Source of the DNA: Ornithodoros turicata
Lineage: Eukaryota; Arthropoda; Arachnida; Ixodida; Argasidae
NCBI RefSeq assembly: GCF_037126465.1
Contig: NC_088209.1
Span: 22,759,146-22,823,145, forward strand
Length of the DNA stretch: 64,000 nucleotides
Reading direction: 5' to 3'
This document shows, piece after piece, positions 43,441-54,801 of this stretch. Both the position numbers and the translations under genes were made by a program. Position 1 is the stretch's first letter, and every line of letters starts with the position of its first letter. The notes under the pieces are model-generated. The model did no database searches. It was not told where the DNA came from and was given only the letters and a program-made list of their open reading frames with translations.

Positions 43441-44660
43441 AAAATAATACTGCTTTAGCGGATGGCAAGCGGCGACATATCCAGTCGAGTTGTCCATCAC
43501 GGTTACAGTCCAGCAATTCCTGAACGCGGAAAAGGGAAGTGGTCCGAAACGGTCAATAACGGCTCTTTTAAAAGCGTGTTCAGATAGCTGAAACTTACAG
43601 GTGGAAGCACGGACAGGCTTCCGATGTTGACACAGTTACCACTGCGACACGTACATGTTCGCACGGTTCTGCACACGTCCACATTGTTCACTCTAAAAAC
43701 TGAACTTCACCGCATAGCACGCTCTGCGCCAACCATTGTCACGAATGATAGGGTTATCGCTTCTGATTCGAAGATAGAGCGGACGTACGCCATTCTGAAT
43801 CAATTTGGATACATGATAATTGACACAAAAAGGCGTACGCCTCCCTCTCTCCTCGAATCAGAAGAGATAACCCTACAGTTCGTGGCAATGGCTGACGCAG
43901 CGCGTGTTATGCGGTGAAGTTCAGTTTTTATAATGTACCACCACCACCATCAGATTTTAGAGTGTAATTTGCATTGGCATCGCCAAAAGAATCTGCGACA
44001 AATCTGTTCTTAAACTCTGAAGACACATAAATACCCAGCAGTAGGACCATTGCAAGGCATTCTCAATATTGTTTCCAAAATATGATGGGGCAGACCAGTA
44101 AAAACTGTGACCCTTCGAGGCTGCAGTTTTTCTCATGTAGTGCACCGTTGGGTAGCATGAAACGTTTGGAATTCCTGGAGTAAAGTTTGAACGAGAATAA
44201 AGTGTCCACAGGAGAGCGGTGAATCTGACGCAAGAACACCGCGACAGCACCGTGAAAGAGCATCAGCATCCCTTGCTCCGCGGCTTGTACCTCACCACGA
44301 AGTCGAATTATCGAATGCGTAGCGCTCAGTGCCCAAGGCGGTTTGAAGGACCTTTCAACGATCGAAGCCAGCATCAAGCTCGATGGTCCGTTACGACGTT
44401 GAAGTGTCGATCATAAAGGTTTCCGATAGCACAAATAACCGCGAGGCACTCCTTGTCTCCGTTGCCGAGCGATATTAGTGAGTTATGTAAAGAGGAATAC
44501 GCAGAGAGGGTCGTATAGCAGCTATCGAGAACTGGTACTCCGCATTCCATTGCTTCCACCGGGAATTCCAAAAACAGTTTTCCGCTTGTCGAGCTCTGCG
44601 TCTTGGGCAACGGCGTCTTCATTCCTGAACACATTCTTTCTAAGGAACACATGGTTTGTT
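43435..44660 (-). pseudogene. Second gypsy pol fragment (RNase H to integrase)
   Basis: Minus strand from about 44660: a degraded RT/RNase H part; KECLAVICAI and NVVTDHRA of RNase H; DADALSR at the end of RNase H; then GPTAGYLCVFRV and RRFFWRC of the integrase zinc-finger region. After the MITE at 43689-43964 follows VCRTVRTC, then LCQHRKPVRAS, DRFGPLPFSAFRN and MDNSTGYVAA of the integrase. Several stops and frame changes. It ends in the tandem array at about 43440. Distinct copy from the element at 36556-42451. Confidence 0.8.
43689..43964. repeat. CACTCT fold-back MITE, copy 1
   Basis: Left end CACTCTAAAAACTGAACTTC mirrors the right arm GGTGAAGTTCAGTTTTTA. The final right end TTTTAGAGTG follows a (CCA)n stretch that seems to have been inserted into the terminal repeat. 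Arms extend to GATAGGGTTATC/GATAACCCTA. It splits the integrase zinc finger of the gypsy fragment. The second copy is at 63526. Confidence 0.85.
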
Positions 44661-44860
44661 CCTCGGGATTAACCTGAATTCAGTGCACATTGTGACTTTT
44701 ATCTCTTGTATGATGACATTATTTGGTCACGATGGGGTACGTGATTGCTTCTGGGTTAGTGCTGTGGATGTTCTGAACTTAGTAAAACGCTTCGTAAAAA
44801 GTTGAGTGGAGAAACAAAAGGAAGGCGTTTTTCTTTCATCACTTTTTTGATACCCCTGAC

Positions 44861-45326
44861 CAGGGTTGCGGAATTGCCACTCCGGAGTTGGAATGATTCC
44901 GGAATCATTCCAGATAGCAAAGCCCGGAATGGAATTGGAATGGAATGGCAGAAGCTGGTCCTAGGAATGGGGAATGGAATTGTCTGGGTTGCCCGCGGTG
45001 GCCAGTTTTGGTTTCAACGTGCTGGTTTCTGCCCTCGCACACGGTCAAGAGTGAAATAACAGTTCTCTCTTGTCTTTGTGCTTTTTCCGTGCTTGTTATT
45101 AGTGTCAATCTCCTCTATAGCACTGCTGGACTTGCCAGTATGGTTACCGGTTCTTTTCTTTTATTCAGGGAATTAACGGAATGGAATTGGGTTGCCAAGC
45201 CATTCCAGGAGTGGGAACTTACCATACCTTTTCATTCCGAGGAACTGAAATGAATGGAATTATCGCAAATCTCCATTCCTCGGAATGGAATTGGAACGGA
45301 ATGGGAGACCCCATTCCAAAGCTCTG
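44861..45326. mobile_element. hAT non-autonomous element, 466 bp, perfect 8-bp duplication
   Basis: Ends CAGGGTTGCGGAATTG and its partner, the complement of CAGAGCTTTGGAATGG. The 8-bp sequence CCCCTGAC occurs exactly on both sides (44853-44860 and 45327-45334), the hAT target length. Both subterminal regions are rich in GGAATGGAATTGG repeats, as is usual for transposase-binding ends. The middle has no domain-bearing frame. Confidence 0.9.
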
Positions 45327-45334
45327 CCCCTGAC

Positions 45335-46606
45335 ACACGGCGTAGCCTGAAGGCCTTTCCAGAGAAGGCGAACGGCGTTTGCTTCCCATGACGCACGATA
45401 AAGGAGATACACTCCCTTTCGCAAGCGGGTCTTCGCGGAAGAGAATATTGCTTATTTCCTTTACAGGCGAAAGGCATAGCCTCGAACGCAGAACTAGCCG
45501 ACGATTATTGGAAAACAGGAATTGAAAATAAGAATTCGCTACTTGAAGATTTTAATTATTTAACGGATGAAGTTAGAAAGCCATTTTGGCGGCTAATTTC
45601 ATAAATCCAGATTATAAAGACCTCACGAAGGTTCGTGAGTAGAGTATACTCTCGGGCCACATTTCAGATGGCGCCAGTGAGCGAAAGGGACACCGACGCT
45701 GTCGTTAGTTACCGGCGCAACCTAATTTCTGAAGGTGTCCTTCAAAGTGTGAGTAAAGGACTGTCACCACAAACACTGACACTATACTGCTTGTTAGTGT
45801 ACAGGCTTTCATGCAGTGGACTGCATATTATCGTAACAAGAAATTCCATCGTTCTATTTACTCGTCACGTTATCATTTCATGTCACATACTGACCATGAG
45901 CCACAAGTCAAGTGGTAAATTTCCTCATTCACCTTTTCTTGTTATTTTTGTGCGGGTTATTGTGTTCAAAAGCCGTACTCCCTCCTCCCTTTCGGTACTA
46001 AAACTATGACGTAGGACCGAGAGCAAGAACACTATCAGGTTATGCCCTTAGACAACTTCTGGGAGCGTTGAAGAAACGAGGAAATGAGATTAACCGTCAG
46101 AGTCAGAGTGCATGTTCTTCTACTCTTGATGGGATATTAACAGCAAAATAGCGTTTACGCTCACGTTAGCGTTAAGCGACTCACGAAGGACTCGGCCACG
46201 AAAGCGCAACAAAATGAAGAAGAGAGATAACTTGTTACCGTGAAACGTCACTTGAACAGTGGTAGCTCGTAGCTGCCTCCTTCCAGTCCTCTTTCATCTT
46301 CTTTCTTGAGTGGGGAGACTCTTTTGTCTCTGCAAAATGACGAGCCGAAAACGACGACTGTTGCTGGGTATTTTCATGCTGTTGTTCCTCGTACTTCTGA
46401 AATAAAGAGCATTTTGGGGCTTAAACAGCGGCAGTAGTAAAATTGTACGGGAGGCGACGGTAACAAGGTGACGAAGATGTAGGGTAATGAAACATCCGAC
46501 AGCACATTATTACGTTAGGTATATTCTGTAGCAGAGATCTGTTTATTCGAAAAACAGGGAAAAAAATACAGAAATACAATATCCGAGGTATGAGATCAGT
46601 GTGTGT
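45335..46606. other. Unassigned sequence
   Basis: A 124-codon plus-strand frame (45635-46009) has no recognisable domain. No repeats recognised. Confidence 0.35.
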
Positions 46607-46712
46607 GGGGGGGGGGGGGGGATATAGGTTTATTGCAAAACAAAACAAAAAAACACGAATGAGGGGAAAGGTTAGCCTGGCTCCAGCAGCCGACTTGCTA
46701 TTCCCGCTTACA
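46607..46712 (-). repeat. Retroelement 3' end: AATAAA then TATATCCCCC, copy 2
   Basis: On the minus strand, GGGAATAGCAAGTCGGCTGC then AATAAACCTATATCCCCCCC. Same arrangement as 25362-25445. Confidence 0.5.
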
Positions 46713-46872
46713 AAGTGGAGATCAGTGGTTTATGCTAGTAAAGACCCCCATTACAGTTTCAGCAGCGTATTGTTACATTTCCAGTCATTACTATTGTGCA
46801 TCATAACTTGCATACTGATGCAATACATCGGAACACCATAGTAAATTAAGTATAGAATACGCGTAGCTACAA

Positions 46873-47094
46873 AGTAAATGACAAGCCCGCGAGATAAGGT
46901 AAAAAGAATAACGATTAACCGGTTAGAAGCACGAATAATTTAATTACGAGACTTTCGTGCAGTAGTCGGCACTTCTTCATGTCTTCAGAAGACCTCAAGA
47001 CCAGAAGACATGAAGTAGAGCAGACTACTGCACGAAAGTCTTGTAATTAAATTATTCATGCTTCTAACTGGTTAATCGTCATTCTTTAAATTAG
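46873..47094. repeat. Fold-back element, arms about 85 bp
   Basis: GAATAACGATTAACCGGTTA through CTTTCGTGCAGTAGTC is mirrored to GTTAATCGTCATTCTT at about 47085, with a nearly closed centre. GTAGCTACAA occurs at 46863-46872 and 47095-47104, a likely 10-bp target duplication. The left edge includes about 28 bp not mirrored on the right. Confidence 0.8.
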
Positions 47095-47126
47095 GTAGCT
47101 ACAATAAAAAAATGACGTTAAAAATA

Positions 47127-48080
47127 CCGTATTTTCCGGTGCATAACGCGCACCGGTGTATAATGGCGAATTCGCGTGGTCATTTCGTAGCAACTTTTTT
47201 TGCCAGATCTCGAGCAGTCATGTTCGCTTGGTCAAAATGAAGCAATCTCTCATGTTCGCGTGGCGCTTTCCGAGCGCTCGGAATTTGCCAGCTAGCACTT
47301 TTTTTGCCCGGTCTCAAAACGATCGAGCAGCAGATTGCTCAACTGTATCCGGTGTCGTCACATCCTCACCGCAACGGTGGCGAGTGCCCTCATTGGCCCG
47401 CATCTTGAAATCACGTGGTTTAGCAGACGACAGAACTGGAAGACTTGCGACCGCGACGCCCCTAGCGTGATCCAAGTACCTAAAACCGCTAGATTCCTAG
47501 CTATCATGTTCGGGTGGCAACGGTCACGTGATCCAGCTCGGTCGCCGACCTAGCAATTTCCGAGCACTCGGCCGTGTTGCTACGAAATGACCACCCGAAT
47601 TCGCTATAAGGCGCACCCCTAAAAACGGGCCGAATTTGGAAAAAGATCCATGTATAACGCGCACCGTAATGTTGCTTCAAGTTTCTGTACTGCCACCACT
47701 ATGCACAATAAACCAAGGCGGTGTATAATAGATACATATATGCTTTATTTGAAACATATTTAGTTTCGCGTCCCTCCTCAATCACGCCAGCCTTCTGAAA
47801 TTAATTCAGGATTATTGACTGCTCAGTAGCATCCTTAAGCAGCATCATTAATTTTTATTAAGCCCAGCGCCCTTTCGCCGGCTTTGTCAACTAATCCTAA
47901 GAGATTTGTGGGAAACTCACAGCACACCCTGGAAGAGGCTAGAATTTGTACGACACCGACGAGAAAAGGAACTCTGTAGGAAAATATTTCCGTGTATAAC
48001 GCGCACCGTTAGGTAACGCGCAGGACCTCTTCAGCACTTTCTTACTGTATAACGCGCGCGTTATACACCGGAAACTACAG
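47127..48080. mobile_element. Pogo-like element (GTATAACGCGC ends), 954 bp
   Basis: TA flanks (47125-47126, 48081-48082). Ends CCGTATTTTCCGGTGCATAA and the complement of CTGTAGTTTCCGGTGTATAA, followed inward by CGCGC. TGTATAACGCGCACC repeats at about 47651 and 47993. No transposase frame is evident. TA target and such ends fit the Tc1/mariner-pogo group. Another inverted-repeat element is nested within (47163-47604). Confidence 0.75.
47163..47604. repeat. Inverted-repeat element nested in the pogo-like element
   Basis: GGCGAATTCGCGTGGTCATT then TCGTAGCAAC is mirrored by GTTGCTACGAAATGACCACC then CGAATTCGC, over about 38 bp. TA flanks (47161-47162 and 47605-47606). The outer element's sequence resumes on both sides. 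Confidence 0.7.
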
Positions 48081-48085
48081 TAAGT

Positions 48086-48150
48086 TAACAGCAACAACAA
48101 CAACTTTATTTTGAGATTATGAATGGGGAGTTCCATCGCCAGGGGTGACA
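48086..48150 (-). repeat. LINE 3' UTR and tail fragment
   Basis: (CAA)n CTTTATTTTGAGATTATGAA then GGGGAGTTCCATCGCCAGGG, matching the 3' end of the LINE fragment at 26068 (GATGATGAATGGGGAGTTTC). Minus-strand tail (TTG)n. Confidence 0.65.
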
Positions 48151-49175
48151 CGCAATAAATAAGTCGATGTCTTTATCGCGTAGCGACGTATGCTGCTTTA
48201 CGGTTTGTGATTATAGTTTATTACGCTCTTTTTGAGAACAGATATCCTAATGACTACTTGTGACGTAAACAAGTTCACCCAGGAGCACGGCGCGCTATGT
48301 GTACACTCTTTGCTCCCAGTCGGAAAGGTGTGGCAACTCAGAAACGTGAAACCCTTGTGACAGTAAGCGCCACCCGTCCTCAAGAGGGCAGACAGCTCCC
48401 TGAAGAATCAAGCGGATGGGTACGTTATTAGGGGAACGTCCCCCATAATTAGGGGCTCCTACGTGCTTCAGAGCTACAGCCATTTGTCACCGTCCTACTG
48501 TGTTTGCTCAGGTCGACAACAGGGTTCGCAAAGGCCTACGTGCTTGCCACTGACAACCGCATCAGCTCTTGAGCGAAACAGTCGCTGCAATATAGGCGCG
48601 GTTGGGGAGGAGGAAGTTGTTTCTGTCAAGACCGTCTGAAATGCAGCCGTGCTTTCTCTCTGAATCGTACGATGGTTTATTTGGTCACAGCACCATGCAG
48701 TCGGCCACCTATGCTTGGCATCGCCGTCGCAGTGTTGTTAGCAGAGAAATTTGCAAATTTTTCTTTTGGGGACGAGTATTCTGTAACACGCCCTTCACTC
48801 AGATATAGGGTATACCGCATATAAGCATTAGTGTCTCTGCCGATGTAGAGGAGCCATAAGTGAGTGGGAGCACGCGCAGTGAATGCAAAAAGCAGTGGAT
48901 TACATAACGTTCCTGAAAAAGTTTATATGAACTGAAAAGTAAAAAAAAAAAATTCAAATGAAATAAAAATAAAAGAACGTTTATAACATTTTTCTGTCAT
49001 GTATAGCAGACCCTTCCTTACAAATACAACGACCGCGACTGCGGAGATATGCTCAATATCCGCGCGGATGTGCATGCAGTGACACCTATTTCAACTATCA
49101 CGGTCGCGGATGCGGTCGCGGGTCTAACGTGCGCGGACGCCGTGCGGTTGCGGAATCCGTCAATCTAATCCACTC
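48151..49175. other. Unassigned sequence
   Basis: GCGGATG/CGCGG-rich stretch at about 49030-49160 hints at an hAT-like end but no boundary could be set. Nothing else recognised. Confidence 0.35.
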
Positions 49176-49472
49176 TCACTTCTCGTAATATATAGAAGCA
49201 CAACGCACGAGATATATCTTGCCAACTATGATTACTTGGAGAAAAATAAATGTGCCTCTTCCGAGCACAATTGCTGTACATTCCGGGCTTGAATTTAAGA
49301 ACGTACACGTTTCACCACAGGGGGGCACTACCATAATATCGGTCCGTAGACGGCAGCATGTCAGGCGAACTCGATACGTTCTGGACAGGTCCTTATCGCA
49401 CGTCGTTGCAAACGACGTCGTACAGATGACAGTTAAAAAAAAAAGAAAGAAAGAAAAAATAACCGAGCCCAT
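49176..49472 (-). other. Small Cys-rich ORF with hydrophobic start
   Basis: A 98-codon minus-strand frame. Residues 5-16 are a Phe/Leu stretch like a signal peptide, then TTCDK, LTCCRLR, PPCGETC and SPEC. The pattern C...CC...C...C...C is reminiscent of secreted arthropod peptides. Caution: the hydrophobic start is read from a TTTC simple repeat that could instead be the pyrimidine tract of an intron (CCAG at about 49394 could be its acceptor, CAA|GTAATC at about 49240 a donor). No family is recognised. A chance frame is a real possibility. Confidence 0.25.
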
Positions 49473-49701
49473 AAACAGCGGGGAAACTTTTTGTAAACAA
49501 CTTAATTGCTGTTTGTAGGCGTCGTTTTGTAACTTCTTTCGAATTCGATACTTTGTTGTGTGCGATGTCCTGTTAAGATCCTATCCTATCCAATCCAATC
49601 CTACACGATGCCCCATCCTAGAACAGTATAGTACGTATTTGCAATTGAGGACTCGTACTACGCGGCGCTCCCAAAGAACTCAGCCGATGTGATGCGAATA
49701 G

Positions 49702-49737
49702 AGTCACTAAATAAGCTACGTTGCTTATTTAGTGACT
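49702..49737. repeat. Perfect 15-bp hairpin, 6-base loop
   Basis: AGTCACTAAATAAGC and its exact complement GCTTATTTAGTGACT enclose TACGTT. No repeat or gene around it explains it. Confidence 0.8.
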
Positions 49738-50489
49738 AGGTGCACCCACACTCCGGTGGAATAAGAGAGGGTTCATTAAAAATCGGATTCTTTCTGCAGC
49801 TATGTTCCGTCGGGACGGACGGGATGTCTGAATGCGAGCGTCGATTTAATTGCACGTGAAGCAATGCCTATTTTGTGAGTGAGGGAAACAACCAACTAGC
49901 AAAAGTGAAATACTAAATGAACAATGCCGTTTATCGTCAGTACAAAACAGGCAAAGAAGGAAACCCTATCTTTTGTTGTAATAAATGCAAGCGTATGACC
50001 ATATTCACATCAGCGTAGCCGTCCTCTTTTTCGGGATATGCGGAATTTAAAAAAAATGATAATAATAATAATTCGGGGAGTGTTTTTCGACAGTTTTCGG
50101 AAAATGTCGATAACAACAAAACCTACGTCTGAGATATGGATGAAGCCGAAACCCGAAGACTTGTTGAGAAAACGCATGTTGCTATCACCGCACTGTCACC
50201 AATCGGGTGTTCGAAGACATCTTCCACTTCAGAAACTTGCCCAGACTCAAATCCTTCCTTGGTCTACAGTTGTACAGCTGTACGTCAAAAAAGAAAAAAC
50301 CTGCTTCTTTAGGAAGTCGCAAGCCGCATCTGAGTTTGATGCTAGTTGCTGCGTTCGCCATTGCGCAACACACGACAGCAGCCAGCGCTCAGTCCAGTCA
50401 TGCCGATTTTCTGCACAAGTGGCGCGCACGTCAAATTTTCGCAGCGCCCTCTGGTTAGTGCACGGAGCCTATTGAATAGTGACAGCTGA
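49738..50489. other. Unassigned sequence
   Basis: A 145-codon plus-strand frame (50038-50475) overlaps other frames and has no recognisable domain. Confidence 0.35.
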
Positions 50490-50545
50490 AGAAAGGGCGC
50501 TAGCAATGGGATTCGAACCTACACCCTCCGATTTCCGGTGAGAGA
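50490..50545 (-). repeat. tRNA-like SINE head fragment
   Basis: On the minus strand, TCACCGGAAATCGGAGGGTG then GGTTCGAATCCCATTGC: a B-box with preceding variable-loop-like stretch. The A-box and acceptor stem do not fold, so a functional tRNA is unlikely. Confidence 0.4.
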
Positions 50546-50752
50546 TAATCCAAATGAAGCATATATACAACTGGCCGTTGTGAGGCTCGTGTTGTGCTTG
50601 TCCGTCTACGTTTAATTGACGCATTTAGTGTATTTCATGAATAAGCTACGTTTTTGCGTAAGAAGCACCCTATAATTTACGCTGGCAAAACACGTTCATC
50701 TCTTGATCATGCGCTGGTTTGAATATGTCGGCGAGCAATAAAACGGAATATA

Positions 50753-51099
50753 CCGTGTATTCACACGAGTGACACTCCCCGCAGAAGCGGAAGACGCGAA
50801 AAACGTCATAGCTTTCTGAGCGCGAGCGCCCAACGTCCAGTGTTCACGTACACTGCAAACCGTGGGGAATATCCTGCAACGCAGTCACAAGATAATACTG
50901 TAGCAGACGACAAGAAAGAAGCTGACGGTGTCGTCTGCGATGTGTCATCTGCTAAGTGCGCAGTACGCCACTCCCGATATTCCGCTCCGTGTGAATGCTC
51001 ACATAACACGGGACGGAAATTTCGTCTGTGTAAGCAGTATTCTTGCTTTTTCTTCCACTAGAATCTTCCGTGAGGATGTCGCTCGTGTGAATACACAGA
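50753..51099. repeat. CACACGAG MITE, copy B
   Basis: Ends CCGTGTATTCACACGAGTGA and the complement of TCTGTGTATTCACACGAGCG. TA flanks (50751-50752, 51100-51101). Internal inverted pair TAGCAGACGAC/GTCGTCTGC. The best-preserved terminal repeats of the family. Confidence 0.85.
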
Positions 51100-51101
51100 T
51101 A

Positions 51102-52259
51102 ATAGAAGTCACGTGACCTCAAAGTATGCTCCATAGGACGTGTGACCAGGACAAGACCGTAATTCTGCTGCAAGCAATCGCTAGAGGGCAGTTACAAAAA
51201 CGGCGCGTGTAGGGCATCCCTGTGTCAACAGTTGTTAAGCGCCCCCTGTCGACAAACCACCGACACGCCATTAGAAATGATGACCGCCAGTTACACCACG
51301 TGGTTGCCATTAGGTATTTTCGCCCGTTCCATTGACGTCAGCACATTTTATAGCGACATCATCATCAGAGGGGTCGATAGCAAGCCCGCTCTCTGAATTT
51401 GGTTAATAGTTTGGAAACCACAACGAGCCTACGGTGTTGGTCGATGGAAATGCGTTAACAGAAGACCTCGGAAGTCTATACGAGAGCCTGCAATGAAGCA
51501 GAACGGCAGTATCATTTCCCCTTTCTTGTTTTCAACAGGTAGTCTTTGCGTTCCCTGTCACTGCTCTAACAACGACGGATTTAGCTTTGACTTTGTCAGG
51601 CATAAACAGGATGACGACGTGGCCCCGCTGATGGCCGGTGATGGTGAAAACGGTGGCACAGATGACGTACACGTTTAGCCAGACGAAATGTTGAAATAAA
51701 TGATCGAATTAGAAGGCGTGTTTCAGAGAGGTAGGGCAGAGGTTTATTCGGGCTTTTGAGTGGTAAAGGGCCGAATTGAGAGTTGATATAGACGATCTTT
51801 AGGCGTCGACGATGCCCGACGGCGCTCGTTGGTTTTTACTCGTTGCTGCCACGATGTTGATGATGATAGGTGTGCAGAGGTGATGGTGACGACACTGTCA
51901 TCCACAACTTGCGTAAGGAATGTGTGCGTTTCAAATGATACCTACGAGATGGAAAATGTGGGAATGCCTTCTTTTTCGACATGGTGTCGGTTGTCCTCAA
52001 GGGTGATTTCGCCAAAGACGTTAGCTATTCGCAATAGAATTTAAAAAAGGCAAAGCAAATGGCTCCCTTGTCTATATCTCGGGGCGAAAAAAAGCGCCGC
52101 CAAACATGATATAGGCTACCAGGGACGTATGGTGATTGAATGAATGACTCAGTGATTGTAAAATGAAGGAAAATAGGAGAGTATGAAATTTAGTCTCGAT
52201 AACAATAATGAAAAGACGGGAGTCTACTGATTTAGAGACACTGTGGGTGTTGTCCTGCA
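51102..52259. other. Unassigned sequence
   Basis: No recognisable gene. Short ATG-led frames only. The far end may include LINE 3' UTR of the next feature. Confidence 0.35.
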
Positions 52260-52560
52260 AGGTTGGTAGTACGTGCAATGGAGAAGGTTCCAGAGAGAAG
52301 AGAAGAAGGAGAAGGAGTTCCAGATTTTCCCCACGGTGCTTGGGGAGTCCACTTTTCGCAAGGGGTAACGCCACTGAGCCGTAAAAGCGATATTGAGTCG
52401 CATCCGATGAATTAATGCGGCACCCTGACGGCAGATGCTTCGCGAAATCCAGGGAACTAGCGTTGGACCACCTCTTGCCAGCGCAGATGTAGAACGAGTG
52501 TCGGTTGCCCGCTCAAAGGAAGCCAGGAAGGGGAAGCCAATAGCAGTAGAAAAACTATAT
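52260..52560 (-). pseudogene. LINE 3' fragment, second copy
   Basis: Minus strand: GGPTLVPWISRSICRQGAAL then IHRMRLNIAFTAQWRYPLRK and VDSP, colinear with the fragment at 26304-26567 (HRIRLHVDFTAQWRYRLRQV). The zinc knuckle that should follow is destroyed. RNase H is not clear. Confidence 0.65.
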
Positions 52561-52599
52561 AGTTTCCTAGTAGTGGAATGAAACAAGACGTACAAAGCT

Positions 52600-54801
52600 A
52601 GAGTGTGAGGATGCTATGGGGTGTTGACGCTAATATACTTTCGTACATCGCATTGCTTTCACATATTTTACCCACTGTAACCGTCGAGCAGTTTCACTCA
52701 AGACTCAAGGTATGAATCCTCGAACAGTTTCCGCAGCTTATGTTGAGGGCATCTTTGATACTACTACTACTGAGTGCATTCACGATCAACCTACGCAGCA
52801 GAATCTAAATGAAATTCTACTGGAAAAGAAACAAGGTTCAGAGGGCATCAATGCAGTCCAATCTGTAAGTCAATTGAGAGTTTCAAAATAGAGGACCCAA
52901 GGGGCTTTGGAACTCCAAAGTAGTAGCATCGTCACCGCTGCGCATGCCCAGAACGGGAACCATGCTTCGCGTGCCTCGCTTTCGTCACTCTATAGTCGTC
53001 TGCGAGAATTCGCGTAACCGTGTCGTCTGCAAATGGCCGACAACACTGACAAAAAATAAAATTAAAATAGAAATAAAAATAAAGAAAGAAAGAATGTCTG
53101 CCTATAATAATTATTCTTACTACTAACGGCACAATTTACAGAAGGCGTTTTTTTATTTCTTGATTTCTTTTTTTCTTTTGTATGTCTGGATTGTTAACCG
53201 TAGCGGCGCTGCTGTCGTGGAACACAAGTGCGCCGCTAGCGTATTGTGGTCTACCTCGCGTTATGAAAAACCTTGCGCTGTAAAAGTCGTGCGCAGGGGG
53301 AAGCCGCTGCATGCATTATGGCGCTTGTGTATTGTGTCCCCCTGTTCTCACGAACCGAATTCTAGAACTCTTTAATAAAAGAGGGTTCCAGAAAGCGCCC
53401 TGGGTTTGCTTGGATTTCGCGCCTCAATGGAACGGCACTGCTATATCGATTGCTGAGCATTTGCTCCGGACTTGATTTTCTATTGCCCATTCGAAGAACC
53501 TCCCCGTTGTTGTTGCTTTTTATTTATTTTGGTTTACCTGTTATCCGTTTACGTCGGCCGTTAAAGGAAGGCGCGGAAGTTGCCACGGCAGATACGACCT
53601 TCCTCGGAACTTTTACTGCCTCCCCTGCAACCAGGCATCTATCTCTCTTCCAAGGTGCCCCAGATGCAAGTGAGAATACGCCTCGGCTGACACACAAGGA
53701 CTCGACGGAAACAATATATAATATTTTGTGGGTTTACGTCGCGAGACAACTGAGATCAAGAAACAACATCGAAATTACGAAATATTGAATGCCTTTCTGG
53801 CGCTCAACTTCGTGGGCGTACCCAGGCGTACCCAGGACAGCGCATTCGCCAGATGCGTTACCGCAACCATTGGGCCCTTTCGGAGCTAAATATAAATGAG
53901 ACAATTAGGAACTGGGGAATGAATGGCAAGAAACTATTTGCAGGGGGGAGGGGGTTTCTTTATCACATCACCATCACCATCATCATCATCACCGCAGTGC
54001 GGGGGAGTAAATTTCATATGAGAGGACTTAAACAGGGAGTAATAGCAGACTATGGACTAAAAAGCTGTAATTACTCCATAAGTTACTCCTTTTTGCTTTT
54101 GTTCTGGTAGAGCGTGGAGCGCAAGTCCTATACAACGTTCTTTATAGATTCACGAAATGCATCAGCAAATATTTTTATGATAAGAGATTTAAGAACGATA
54201 AATCTGATCCAAAGCATGAGCCCCATGCTCGAAAATACGTAGTATAGCGTTGCTGAAACATACCCAACCTATACTTTTTGTCTTATTACCGTTGTTAATC
54301 TAAATCCATACCGGCACATGGCCAAACGCATCGACGCATCGACGTACCATAAAATATTCAATAACCTTTCTGGGAAAGCCATTGACAACAATATAGGATC
54401 GCGTTCATTTTCTAGTTTTCCTACCGGGAATGCATATATAGGATGGGGCCCCAAATATCGCGCTCCTTGTTGTATCGCCGAGGAGCAGATTACGTAACCA
54501 GTCTGGAAGACAACAACATAGCAAACCTTTATTCAACGTGCTCAAGCTTTTATATAACTTTATATGATGCCCGTCGTGGCAAAGAAGAATATAACGTAAA
54601 ACACAGAAACATTGAAGCATAATGATTACACTCCCGTCTTCCGTTGACGTTTCCCTTCTGCTGATCGTGAAGGAAGGGTGCATTCGAGCGTGGTATTTAC
54701 GCTGTTTCACTGCCAGGCGGCAGAAGCCGTGAAGATATATGGGCTCGTTCAGCGCTTCCCCCGCCGAGTGAGCCCCGTGTATAGAATTCATGTTTCGCAT
54801 A
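52600..54801. other. Unassigned sequence with simple repeats
   Basis: (ATC)n at about 53964-53993. GGAGTAATAGCAG / GTAATTACTCC at about 54027-54090 resembles a stretch at 61038-61105 (see findings). A 112-codon plus-strand frame at 53450 has no domain. Confidence 0.35.

Noticed and set aside
45635..46009. 124-codon plus-strand frame
   Set aside because: No recognisable domain, and nothing around it supports a gene.
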